Positions 7,701 to 13,572 of a stretch of 13,855 nt of DNA are shown here, in pieces (position 1 is the stretch's first letter; every line of letters starts with the position of its first letter). Source of the stretch: an uncultured Treponema sp. (lineage in GTDB: Bacteria; Spirochaetota; Spirochaetia; Treponematales; Treponemataceae); contig CAMVBP010000028.1 in assembly GCA_947165795.1 (NCBI GenBank), forward strand, positions 1 through 13,855. Reading direction: 5' to 3'. The notes below the pieces were generated by a model, which worked only from the letters and a program-made list of their open reading frames with translations, had not been told where the DNA came from and did no database searches. The position numbers and the translations under genes are program-made.

Positions 7701-10700
7701 ATTCAGACGATACAGATAAAGAAGGAAATTCAAGAACTGTAAAACCAACTGTGGAACTTCTACGCGCTGCTTCTACTGCATTTAATCCAAGCGGAACTTC
7801 AACAGGAAAAAGATCTTACTGCATAACAGACTTATGGGGAAAACGTATTGCCCATTACAGCGGAACCGCAGGCAGCGGCCGCAAAGGTATTTATGACGGC
7901 ACCCTTGATAAATGCCCGCCTGTTCTTATAAGCGTAAAAACAGGACAGGAAAATCATGAAGAATATAATTCTTCTACAGGCGCTGCAAGTCAGCATTCTT
8001 ATGACGCTCATAATTTTATAGAATTCTCATACAGCGAATATGTGAATTTTGGTTCAGAGGATACTTCTGTTTGTGATGTTTGGCTTCCATGTCTGGACGG
8101 CGCGCACGGTACTACAGGAAGCTTTCAGGCTGTAGAAAACATTGCAGTTACCGACAGCTTTGGTGCATTAACAGGTTCTGTTTCTTCGAGCGGAAATCTT
8201 TCTTTTGGCGGACTTGGAGTTACGATTGCTTCCGGACAAATTCACACTGGAAGAAACGGCTCGGATAACAAATATGTAAACGCGCTTTATAGAACTAACG
8301 AACGTTCGTTAAGGATTTCAATTGCAGGTTACACTGACGGAACTGCTTCTTACAACGGCAATACCTATAAAAAATGGGCAGGCTATATTGAATCTGCCGT
8401 AACGCCAAGCGGAACTGTTTCTCTTCCGAACAGCAATTCGAACCCGGCTTTATCCTGGACCAATTCCTTAGTAAAAGACATGCAGGGAAATTCTCAATCT
8501 GCAAACGTAAAGAAAACAAGTATAACCGTAGACTCTAATGTTAATATTTCTTCCGGAGCCGGGGCAGCTGCAGTATACGGACCTTGGGATACTGCAAAAC
8601 CTGTTTTTGCGCAGCTTAATAAAATAACTTCATGGAATTCTCCAGATTATTCTTCTGAATATGATGCAGAAGCAGTTGCAAGTACTCCTGGTTCAGGTTC
8701 AATTCTCGACAGAATTGGACTCCACTTTTTTGATAACAAACCGGCATACAATTCCAGCGATACGAGCGAAGCTTACTGGCGAAGCGGACTTGGCTGGTGT
8801 ACGCAGGGAACAGACAGCCTGTTTAAAACATATTCTTACGCAGCAGATATTTTTGGAGGCAGCCGAGCCTTTTCAGATTCTGCAGCCAACAGAACAGGCG
8901 GCGGATTAAGAGTCTGCTCTGTAGTTGAAGCATTTAGCAGCGGCGCATTTACTTATAAAGTTCTTGGAGGCTCTCCTGATCAAAAAGATTTTACAACTTT
9001 GACTCTTGGAGCATCAACTGTATTTTTTACAGGCACTTCCGGAACAAATCATCCGACAGATGAAAAAGAAGGCCTTTATATTACAATGCAGATTACAGAT
9101 ACAGGGCTTCCTGTTAATACAACATTTTCCGTACGGTATGATTCGGCTTCTGCATATTTGACTGATCTTGCAGGAAACCGAATGCAGACTTCGCAGGTAA
9201 GGACTCTGGACAGAACTCCACCTTCTTTTGATATTACGCTCAGCCCTGTTGCAAAAAATAAAATCAATATTATTTTTGTAAAGAAAATTGTAACAAATAC
9301 ATCTTCAATTCATTACGCAACAAATACTACAAATACTCTAAACGAAACAACAACACAATCATTCAATGCATTTTTACCGGCATGCTTCCAGATAATTACA
9401 ATTGACAGTTCTACCGGAGCTGCAACTCCTGCAACCGATCCGGATGACCTTATGATTGATACATCAAAGGCCGCAGAAATTTCTCATATCACAAGCAATT
9501 CAAACGGAATTGGTTTTTCTAAAGTTACGCTTACAACTAACCGCGAAATTACTCTGGAAGATCTTCAGAAATATTATGTACAGGTTATAAGGCCTGCAGG
9601 TTATAATCAGTCTAAAGATCCGTTTACAAATATTTTAAGTAACGTAACATTTATTCAGGATGAAACAGGAAATTACATTCAGTTAAATTCAGCTCATGCA
9701 ATTTCTGACTTTGCAATTAATGCAGTTACGCCGCAGTTTGCTTATCCGAATTCACTGGATTTTGGAAATGAATCATCTTTGGAAAATCCGTGGACTGCAA
9801 GAGACTTTGGCAGAGAGCAGCAGAATTTTGGAACGCTTCCGCTTAATGAAAGCTTTGATTTAATTTCCGTGCTGAATGACGGAAGCAGCAACTGTTCAAT
9901 TTTTTCTTCTACAGATTTGAACGGCGACAGAAATTATGGAGTAAGAACATATTTCTGTTCTTCGCCGGATTCAGATGCAGTCGCAAAACAGATAAATGCT
10001 GATTTAAATCTATCTTTGAGAGTCTGGCTGCCGCAAATTTCCGGCACGGATTTTTCTTCTTCAATTTTCAGAGGATTCAGTCACACGAATATCGACGCAA
10101 ATAATAATTCAACTCTTTCTTCGCAGAAAGCAAATTATTTGAACTCTAATCAGATAATTGTTTCTCCTTCAAAAGAAAAGGTTTCTGAATGGAGCAAAAA
10201 AGGCGAAGTACAATTTATGTTCTCAATTACAAAAGGAGATTCTGCTTCAGCAGAAGAAGTCAGCTTCTGTTCGTCTCCTGTTTTAAGTTCTTCCGGAAGT
10301 CCAGCTTCTCCAATTTATTCAGTCAGCGATAAACGTCCTTTATTTGCTATCCGTCTGGAAAATGATTCCGATATTCTTTCGCTGGATTTATGGTCAATTA
10401 AATTTAAGGGAATTAAAAATCAGCGTGGCGGAGTAACAATTCTTAACAATGTTATTAATCCCGAAAATGATGAAGAATGTGTTGTAAAAATAAATATGCC
10501 TGAAGAAGGAAATTTAAATGTTATTGTAATGACTGCCGATGGAAATGTTATAAAATATCTTTCGCATGGAAGAGTTTCGGAGGGTGAACATTATTTTACC
10601 TGGGATGGAAAAAATAAAAATGGAAAATCTGTTGCCCGCGGAATTTATTTTATTCGTGTAAACGGAAGTGACATAGACGAAAACAGAAAGGTAATGATTG

Positions 10701-10708
10701 TAAAATAA
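4796..10708 (+). CDS. Giant exported beta-solenoid protein with Ig-like modules and a FlgD-like C-terminal domain
   Basis: A 1970-residue probable surface or secreted protein of unknown function. The N-terminus has a basic stretch and a hydrophobic core (about residues 28-43) ending FLGA before EDYYF, a signal peptide without a lipobox Cys. Next comes WSNAANWN...PGSADNVFF, as found ahead of many bacterial beta-helices. Residues of about 70-700 are Ser/Thr/Asn/Gly-rich with solenoid periodicity, including seven exact 19-residue rungs at 352-484. Beyond about 1040 lie segments like bacterial Ig domains (CPPVLISVKTGQE, YDAHNFIEFSYSEYV, RTPPSFDITLSPV). Residues 1880-1970 end in GEHYFTWDGKNKNGKSVARG, a FlgD-Ig-like fold. 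No catalytic motif is recognised. The start is uncertain: Met1 (4796) or Met6 (4811), neither with a Shine-Dalgarno site. Divergent from the GH43 gene. It may be an adhesin or polymer-binding protein; that is inference. Confidence 0.85.
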   Translation: MLIVDMWKFFVKNYSQYSGRFFFRHKILITFILFFSFSFFNFLGAEDYYFVNDSTITPSSGDATGAGDGKWSNAANWNTQMDGSGDVAAAAPGSADNVFFIKESDVELDADVTILSLKIPGTNGQNSSFSVTISGSHKLTITGNGGEGIETFRAPDADGAGTYGTTNLILECEVESPRIRMHSGGNITIGNGASALITTLDNPGAGNTPDTFFKIENGGSLTNTNLSLFYVDFTNDGTFENTSSVAFNDAEIINNGSFEGSDISFTDAVFSNTDSLICGTLGFTNSLFTNDASGTVECTTATLASSASLKNDGTIKLTRDFDGTLVDDTGSGEFIFNGNSDQTFNPAGKTYSEIEVDNASGNFTFDGNIEATDITITQCSNLTFGGTSEITNLTVTDCADLTFSGATDIATIIITDCDDVLFSDNAELSDLSITACSSLTFDAVAEITDLNITACPSISFSGTTEITNFAAGTTTSTVFAGTTTIHSFTDSTASGVIEFQAGATIDSNFSHTADNTIIAGTFTAQNVELENAQINGTVIAASFEAEDISITGKIQTTGVQNLHGDVQLSGNTIFEAGNNKTITFEKTVDASSAVSGSANLTVNSSGGTSVAVFNDSVSSINSASVDNAVIKASFSCTTLTVNKSLLCSGNSSITAAGTASAPGILISNGDFVATGTASQNCIIDSTMNAKNCVIYGSNVQIKKNLSVTNDFLIYGSSYSAEDIQTGYNIFSYLECAAAFGNVTSANGTNYNAAKLPDGSNLPSLTGTALSGNITVSAGCEVSIGKNFYANGVSVNAPATGDGSGKWKLKIKENKNTSANFAIACNCNFSSANCEVYGWNGTSGAGTAASATYDNIRIVAENTTIPSAPYSYGFDDDELLIDTATGNEPCTVADNVILIKFNSPIRNVNSQISNGCTNQYIKNSGSYYSAAYSNLFCTTELAANAVNITEIYLKSVITWNTSATGSSTGNSDDTDKEGNSRTVKPTVELLRAASTAFNPSGTSTGKRSYCITDLWGKRIAHYSGTAGSGRKGIYDGTLDKCPPVLISVKTGQENHEEYNSSTGAASQHSYDAHNFIEFSYSEYVNFGSEDTSVCDVWLPCLDGAHGTTGSFQAVENIAVTDSFGALTGSVSSSGNLSFGGLGVTIASGQIHTGRNGSDNKYVNALYRTNERSLRISIAGYTDGTASYNGNTYKKWAGYIESAVTPSGTVSLPNSNSNPALSWTNSLVKDMQGNSQSANVKKTSITVDSNVNISSGAGAAAVYGPWDTAKPVFAQLNKITSWNSPDYSSEYDAEAVASTPGSGSILDRIGLHFFDNKPAYNSSDTSEAYWRSGLGWCTQGTDSLFKTYSYAADIFGGSRAFSDSAANRTGGGLRVCSVVEAFSSGAFTYKVLGGSPDQKDFTTLTLGASTVFFTGTSGTNHPTDEKEGLYITMQITDTGLPVNTTFSVRYDSASAYLTDLAGNRMQTSQVRTLDRTPPSFDITLSPVAKNKINIIFVKKIVTNTSSIHYATNTTNTLNETTTQSFNAFLPACFQIITIDSSTGAATPATDPDDLMIDTSKAAEISHITSNSNGIGFSKVTLTTNREITLEDLQKYYVQVIRPAGYNQSKDPFTNILSNVTFIQDETGNYIQLNSAHAISDFAINAVTPQFAYPNSLDFGNESSLENPWTARDFGREQQNFGTLPLNESFDLISVLNDGSSNCSIFSSTDLNGDRNYGVRTYFCSSPDSDAVAKQINADLNLSLRVWLPQISGTDFSSSIFRGFSHTNIDANNNSTLSSQKANYLNSNQIIVSPSKEKVSEWSKKGEVQFMFSITKGDSASAEEVSFCSSPVLSSSGSPASPIYSVSDKRPLFAIRLENDSDILSLDLWSIKFKGIKNQRGGVTILNNVINPENDEECVVKINMPEEGNLNVIVMTADGNVIKYLSHGRVSEGEHYFTWDGKNKNGKSVARGIYFIRVNGSDIDENRKVMIVK
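5849..6247 (+). repeat. Seven tandem 57-bp units encoding 19-residue beta-solenoid rungs
   Basis: Codons 352-484 of the giant gene divide into seven consecutive 19-residue units with no insertion. Examples are ITNLTVTDCADLTFSGATD (390-408), LSDLSITACSSLTFDAVAE (428-446) and ITDLNITACPSISFSGTTE (447-465). Position 14 is Phe in all seven. Position 9 is Cys in units two to six (C379, C398, C417, C436, C455). The DNA copies have diverged, so the constraint is on the protein. The next rung has 20 residues and shifts the Phe by one. Confidence 0.85.
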
Positions 10709-10729
10709 AATTCAAGAATGAATAAAAAT

Positions 10730-10876
10730 GCGTAAGGGCATGAAGCCACGCCGAAGGCGGCCCACGCAAACGAATGAACTAACGTTAGTTAGTGAATGAG
10801 TGCGGAGGCTGGAGCGAAAGCGGAATGGCGGAACGCCCGACCCGGCGCACCGAAGGTGCGACGGGTTACGCCCGAA
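10730..10876. repeat. GC-rich multi-hairpin intergenic block, probable dispersed repeat and possible bidirectional terminator
   Basis: A block much richer in GC than its surroundings, filling the gap between the convergent giant gene and metY. It contains three short stems, each closed by the loop GAA: CGCC/GGCG at 10749-10759, GGCG/CGCC at 10827-10837 and CGCACC/GGTGCG at 10846-10860. The last extends by CCCG/CGGG (10841-10865) past one mismatch. A perfect 14-bp palindrome AACTAACGTTAGTT lies at 10777-10790. The ends carry GCGTAA (10730-10735) and TTACGC (10866-10871), and ACGCCCGA occurs twice (10833-10840, 10868-10875). No credible gene lies in it. A dispersed repeat is inferred, since only one copy is in the window. 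Confidence 0.6.
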
Positions 10877-10881
10877 TTATA

Positions 10882-12159
10882 TTAAACAGCAGCAAGTCCG
10901 CCCTTAAGGTCTTCAATAATATCTTCAACATTTTCGAGACCGACAGAAACGCGAACCATTCCGCCGTCAATTCCAGCCGCTACAAGCTGCTCATCTGTAA
11001 GCTGGCGGTGAGTTGCACTTGCAGGATGAAGAACACAGGTGCGGATATCTGCAACATGAACTTCGTCGCAAGCGAGCTTCAAAGCATCCATAAAACGAAC
11101 GGCAGCTGAACGGCCACCCTTAATGCTGATAGCAATTACACCACAAGTTCCGTTTGGAAGATATTTCTTAGCGCGTTCATAATACTTGTCACCAGGAAGT
11201 CCAGGATATGTAATCTTTGCAATTTTGTCGCTTGTCTTAAAGAACTCTGCAACCTTACGTGCATTTTCGCAATAACGTTCCATACGAACCGGCAAAGTTT
11301 CAATACCAAGGTTCAGATAGAAAGCACTCTGTGCTGCAGGATAACAACCGAAGTCACGCATAAGCTGAGTTCTGGCTTTTACGATGTAAGCAGCCTTTCC
11401 AAAATCGCCGACATAGCGCAATCCGTGGTAGCTTTCATCAGGCTCTACCATATCAGCATATTTGCCGGTTGCCTTGTATGCTTTTTCCCAGTCGAAGTTT
11501 CCTGAATCAACAATACATCCGCCGCCCTGAACTGCGTGGCCGTCCATATATTTTGTAGTTGAATGAACAACAATATCTGCGCCCCATTCAAAAGGACGGC
11601 ACAAATATGGAGTTGCAAAAGTATTGTCTACAATAAGAGGAAGATTATTATCGTGAGCAGCCTTTGCCCAAACATCAAAATCAAAAACTGTAAGGGCCGG
11701 ATTTGCAAGAGTTTCACCAAAAATACATTTTGTATTTGGTTTGATTGCCTTGCAGATTTCTTCATAGCTTGCGTCTACGTCTACCCAGATACATTCAATT
11801 CCGAGCTTTTTAAGAGTAAAGCCAAAGAGGTTGATTGTTCCGCCGTAAATACTTGAAGAAGCAATAAAGCTGTCACCAGCGCAGCAGAGGTTCAAAACAG
11901 AGAGAAGGCTTGCAGCCTGTCCGCTGGAAGTAAGCATACAGCCAACGCCGCCTTCAAGATCAGCAATTTTCTTTTCTACTGCATCGCAAGTTGGATTTGC
12001 AAAACGTGAATACATGAATTCAGTTGGTTTATCGAAAAGTGCAGCAACGTGATCGCAGCTGTCAAAACGGTAAGTTGTACTCTGAACGATAGGAATTGTT
12101 CCAGGTCCACCGTTTTCCGGCTTATAACCAGAGTGTAAAACTTTAGTCTCAATTTTCAT
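10882..12159 (-). CDS. metY: O-acetylhomoserine sulfhydrylase (Cys/Met metabolism PLP enzyme)
   Basis: Makes homocysteine from O-acetylhomoserine and sulfide in the cytoplasm, the direct sulfhydrylation route to methionine. The 425-residue protein has the usual MetY length. Visible are YSRFANPT (50-57) with the phosphate-contacting Tyr and Arg, the glycine-rich SSGQAA turn (78-83), VDNTFATPY (177-185) with Asp178 for the PLP ring nitrogen, and HSTTKYMDGH (199-208) with Schiff-base Lys203. The frame opens at an ATG at 12174, but that ATG has no ribosome binding site and itself overlaps GGAG, which sits nine bases before the ATG at 12159. The shorter start is therefore chosen. Convergent with the giant gene. 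The leader is about 120 nt and may be regulatory. Methionine gamma-lyase or a cystathionine enzyme are alternatives, but the length and N-terminus favour MetY. Confidence 0.88.
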   Translation of the reverse strand: MKIETKVLHSGYKPENGGPGTIPIVQSTTYRFDSCDHVAALFDKPTEFMYSRFANPTCDAVEKKIADLEGGVGCMLTSSGQAASLLSVLNLCCAGDSFIASSSIYGGTINLFGFTLKKLGIECIWVDVDASYEEICKAIKPNTKCIFGETLANPALTVFDFDVWAKAAHDNNLPLIVDNTFATPYLCRPFEWGADIVVHSTTKYMDGHAVQGGGCIVDSGNFDWEKAYKATGKYADMVEPDESYHGLRYVGDFGKAAYIVKARTQLMRDFGCYPAAQSAFYLNLGIETLPVRMERYCENARKVAEFFKTSDKIAKITYPGLPGDKYYERAKKYLPNGTCGVIAISIKGGRSAAVRFMDALKLACDEVHVADIRTCVLHPASATHRQLTDEQLVAAGIDGGMVRVSVGLENVEDIIEDLKGGLAAV

Positions 12160-12168
12160 AATTATATT

Positions 12169-12172
12169 CTCC
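12169..12172 (-). promoter_or_regulatory. Ribosome binding site that decides the metY start
   Basis: GGAG on the minus strand, nine bases upstream of the ATG at 12159. It overlaps the longer alternative ATG at 12172-12174, which has only an A-rich run ahead of it. This supports a protein starting MKIETKVLHS. Confidence 0.6.
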
Positions 12173-12187
12173 ATCTTTTTGAGATTT

Positions 12188-12279
12188 ATCAGGCAGAGTT
12201 AACCAGAGTATGACTCCGCATTGAGTGAGCATGGCATCGCTGATAGTTATAAAAATATCGGAAGACAGCCCGCTTATAT
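12188..12279 (-). promoter_or_regulatory. Predicted structured 5' leader of metY
   Basis: Minus-strand leader downstream of the predicted start near 12279. Nested pairings can be drawn: ATCAG (12240-12244) with CTGAT (12188-12192), GCCA (12232-12235) with TGGT (12202-12205, one G-U), and ACTC (12223-12226) with GAGT (12213-12216). GAGT can instead pair with the next ACTC, so alternative folds exist. It does not match the SAM-I riboswitch core as I know it. The stems are short; regulation is a hypothesis. Confidence 0.3.
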
Positions 12280-12285
12280 AAAAAA

Positions 12286-12314
12286 ATTATAGCAGATTAT
12301 AAGAAGTGTGGGAA
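12286..12314 (-). promoter_or_regulatory. Probable metY promoter
   Basis: On the minus strand, TTCCCA (12309-12314, four of six consensus bases), a 17-bp spacer and a perfect TATAAT (12286-12291). Predicted +1 is near 12279, giving a leader of about 120 nt. It lies in the 194-209 bp gap between metY and the ArsC-like gene on the same strand, so metY need not depend on read-through. No clear terminator for the ArsC-like gene is seen in this gap. Confidence 0.5.
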
Positions 12315-12368
12315 TAAAGAATTAACGGGCATTTTTCCAAGTGTCCGCCGCATTACCGAAAAATATTT

Positions 12369-12728
12369 CTACTTCCAGCTTTTCCAGACTTTCTGACACA
12401 TACCAACAGTTGCTTCTGTTTTTCCGTTACGGCAAACAGGCTGTTTTAAAAGAGCTGCCTGATTTTCAAAAAGCTTTTCTTCTTTTTCACTGTCATCAAG
12501 ATAGGCAATGCTTGCATAATCCTTAGCCTTTTTATCAATCAGTGCATCGAGGGCAGCATCACGTCCACCTTCCGTTCTGGTAATTGCAGTTACAACCGAA
12601 TCAAATTCACCGGGAGACATTTCTTTTTCCTTTAGATCCACAAACTGAAAAGGAATACGGCGTTCTTTAAAAAATCTCTGTGCAGCCTTGCAGTCAAAAC
12701 TCTTATTTGTACCAAAAATCTGAATCAT
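12369..12728 (-). CDS. ArsC/Spx-family thioredoxin-fold protein with a displaced active-site Cys
   Basis: A 119-residue cytoplasmic protein of the arsenate reductase/Spx/YffB superfamily. The first strand and turn are MIQIFGTNKSFDCKAAQRFF, then a helix and FQFVDLKEKEMSPGEFDSVV. Near the C-terminus LLKQPVCRNGKTEATVG matches the cis-Pro strand seen as LL..P..RNGK..VG in the family. The position that carries the catalytic Cys in ArsC (and the first Cys of the Spx CxxC) is Ser10; a Cys is at position 13 instead. Arsenate reductase activity is therefore doubtful, and a redox or regulatory role is as likely. Length is normal. No Shine-Dalgarno site precedes the ATG; a -10 box predicts a leaderless message. 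Divergent from the XRE gene across 166 bp. Family confident, function unknown. Confidence 0.8.
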   Translation of the reverse strand: MIQIFGTNKSFDCKAAQRFFKERRIPFQFVDLKEKEMSPGEFDSVVTAITRTEGGRDAALDALIDKKAKDYASIAYLDDSEKEEKLFENQAALLKQPVCRNGKTEATVGMCQKVWKSWK

Positions 12729-12734
12729 AAATTC

Positions 12735-12743
12735 AGTATATCA
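12735..12743 (-). promoter_or_regulatory. Extended -10 box of the ArsC-like gene, predicting a leaderless message
   Basis: TGATATACT on the minus strand (TGn plus TATACT). With its last base as -7, +1 falls at 12728, the A of the ATG. The stretch TATACTGAATTTATG closely matches TATAATAAATTTATG at the GH43 start. No good -35 hexamer is seen. Confidence 0.45.
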
Positions 12744-12805
12744 GAAAATGCAACTATAAGTAACAAAAAAGCAACTTCTGTTTGGTTTTCGCATAAAAAA
12801 ATGTG

Positions 12806-12814
12806 TGGTATGAT
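12806..12814 (+). promoter_or_regulatory. Probable extended -10 promoter of the XRE regulator gene
   Basis: TGGTATGAT on the plus strand fits an extended -10 (TGn plus TATGAT). The -35 region (TTTTCG at 12786-12791) is poor. Predicted +1 is near 12821, giving a leader of about 74 nt. Confidence 0.4.
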
Positions 12815-12828
12815 AAAATCAATTAGAA

Positions 12829-12888
12829 GGAAGATAAAGCTGTATTTTCGCGCTTCCATGCAGACCCGTTACCACGGGAGTTAAGGAG
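12829..12888 (+). promoter_or_regulatory. Leader of the XRE regulator gene with two stems and a strong ribosome binding site
   Basis: GGAAG (12829-12833) can pair with CTTCC (12853-12857), and CCCG (12865-12868) with CGGG (12875-12878). AAGGAG (12883-12888) follows the second stem by four bases and stands six bases before the ATG at 12895, which fixes that start. Confidence 0.45.
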
Positions 12889-12894
12889 TAGAAC

Positions 12895-13572
12895 ATGAAC
12901 TTTTCAGAAAAACTACAAATCCTCAGAAAAAACAAAGGACTCACACAAGAAGCTCTAGCCGACAAACTCAACGTTTCCCGCCAGGCCGTAGCAAAATGGG
13001 AAAGTGGACAGGCCTATCCGGATATCTCAAACCTGATTCAGATAAGTGACTTGATGAGTGTGACTGTTGATTATCTTGTACGCGACCAGCAGTGTATGAT
13101 GAACATGCCAAGCGATAACTCTCAAAATACCGACCTCGACGAATTAATAGAGTTCCGTCTTGAAGCAAACGTAAACACCTACGCCGCCTTTATGAATGAA
13201 ACAGATTCAACTCGTCTAGACTCCCACGATTTCCGCTACACCAATGGCGACTACACCTATCATGACACCTACGTTGGCGGAGAGCAGTTTGCAGGTGAAG
13301 AAGCTATCTGGAACAATGGAAAAGCGAAATATGCGATGAACTATCTTGGCCGAGTATTAGAAAAAGAATTCAGCGGCAACTTCTTAAAAGAAGCCTTACG
13401 AGCCGCCGACCGAAAAATGCCATATCGTGGCCCAGAATACTACCAGAGCGGCGAATACACTTATAAATGCTCAGTAAACGGCGACTTCACCTGGTTCCAG
13501 GGCTACGAAGAAATCTACTGGCACGACAAAAAAGTCTACGAATGCTTTTTCCACGGCGGGCTGATGAGATGA
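12895..13572 (+). CDS. XRE-family helix-turn-helix regulator with C-terminal DUF5680-like domain
   Basis: A 225-residue probable DNA-binding transcription regulator. Residues 1-62 are a classic XRE/Cro-C1 helix-turn-helix, with LTQEALADKLNVSRQAVAKW (16-35) containing the recognition helix and then SGQAYPDISNL. A variable linker (about 63-85) leads to a C-terminal domain of about 140 residues with many aromatic and Gly residues (NGDYTYHDTYVGG, MPYRGPEYYQSGEYTY, FTWFQGYEEIYW, ending FFHGGLMR). I recognise this as DUF5680-like, a domain of unknown function often attached to XRE proteins. No membrane segment. The start is set by AAGGAG. The stop overlaps the start of the DNA glycosylase gene by four bases. 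C-ending codons are far commoner than in the genes to the left. The regulated genes are unknown; autoregulation and control of the divergent ArsC-like gene are plausible. Confidence 0.85.
   Translation: MNFSEKLQILRKNKGLTQEALADKLNVSRQAVAKWESGQAYPDISNLIQISDLMSVTVDYLVRDQQCMMNMPSDNSQNTDLDELIEFRLEANVNTYAAFMNETDSTRLDSHDFRYTNGDYTYHDTYVGGEQFAGEEAIWNNGKAKYAMNYLGRVLEKEFSGNFLKEALRAADRKMPYRGPEYYQSGEYTYKCSVNGDFTWFQGYEEIYWHDKKVYECFFHGGLMR

Noticed and set aside
10435..10705. Type IX secretion sorting signal at the end of the giant protein
   Set aside because: The fold resemblance is real, but spirochaetes are not known to have the type IX machinery and none of its genes is in the window. Called FlgD-like only.
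10792..11109. A 105-codon plus-strand frame starting in the GC-rich repeat
   Set aside because: It runs into the antisense of metY and its first part is hairpin repeat sequence. No domain or ribosome site supports it.
12157..12174. Longer metY start at the ATG at 12174
   Set aside because: No ribosome site precedes it, and the GGAG that overlaps it is well placed for the ATG at 12159.
12176..12232. Short minus-strand upstream frames in the metY leader (for example one starting MPCSLNAESYSG)
   Set aside because: No Shine-Dalgarno sequence ahead of either ATG and no Met- or Cys-rich leader-peptide character, so they are most likely chance.
12160..12279. SAM-I riboswitch upstream of metY
   Set aside because: The conserved SAM-I core could not be found on the minus strand. 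Kept only as an unassigned leader.
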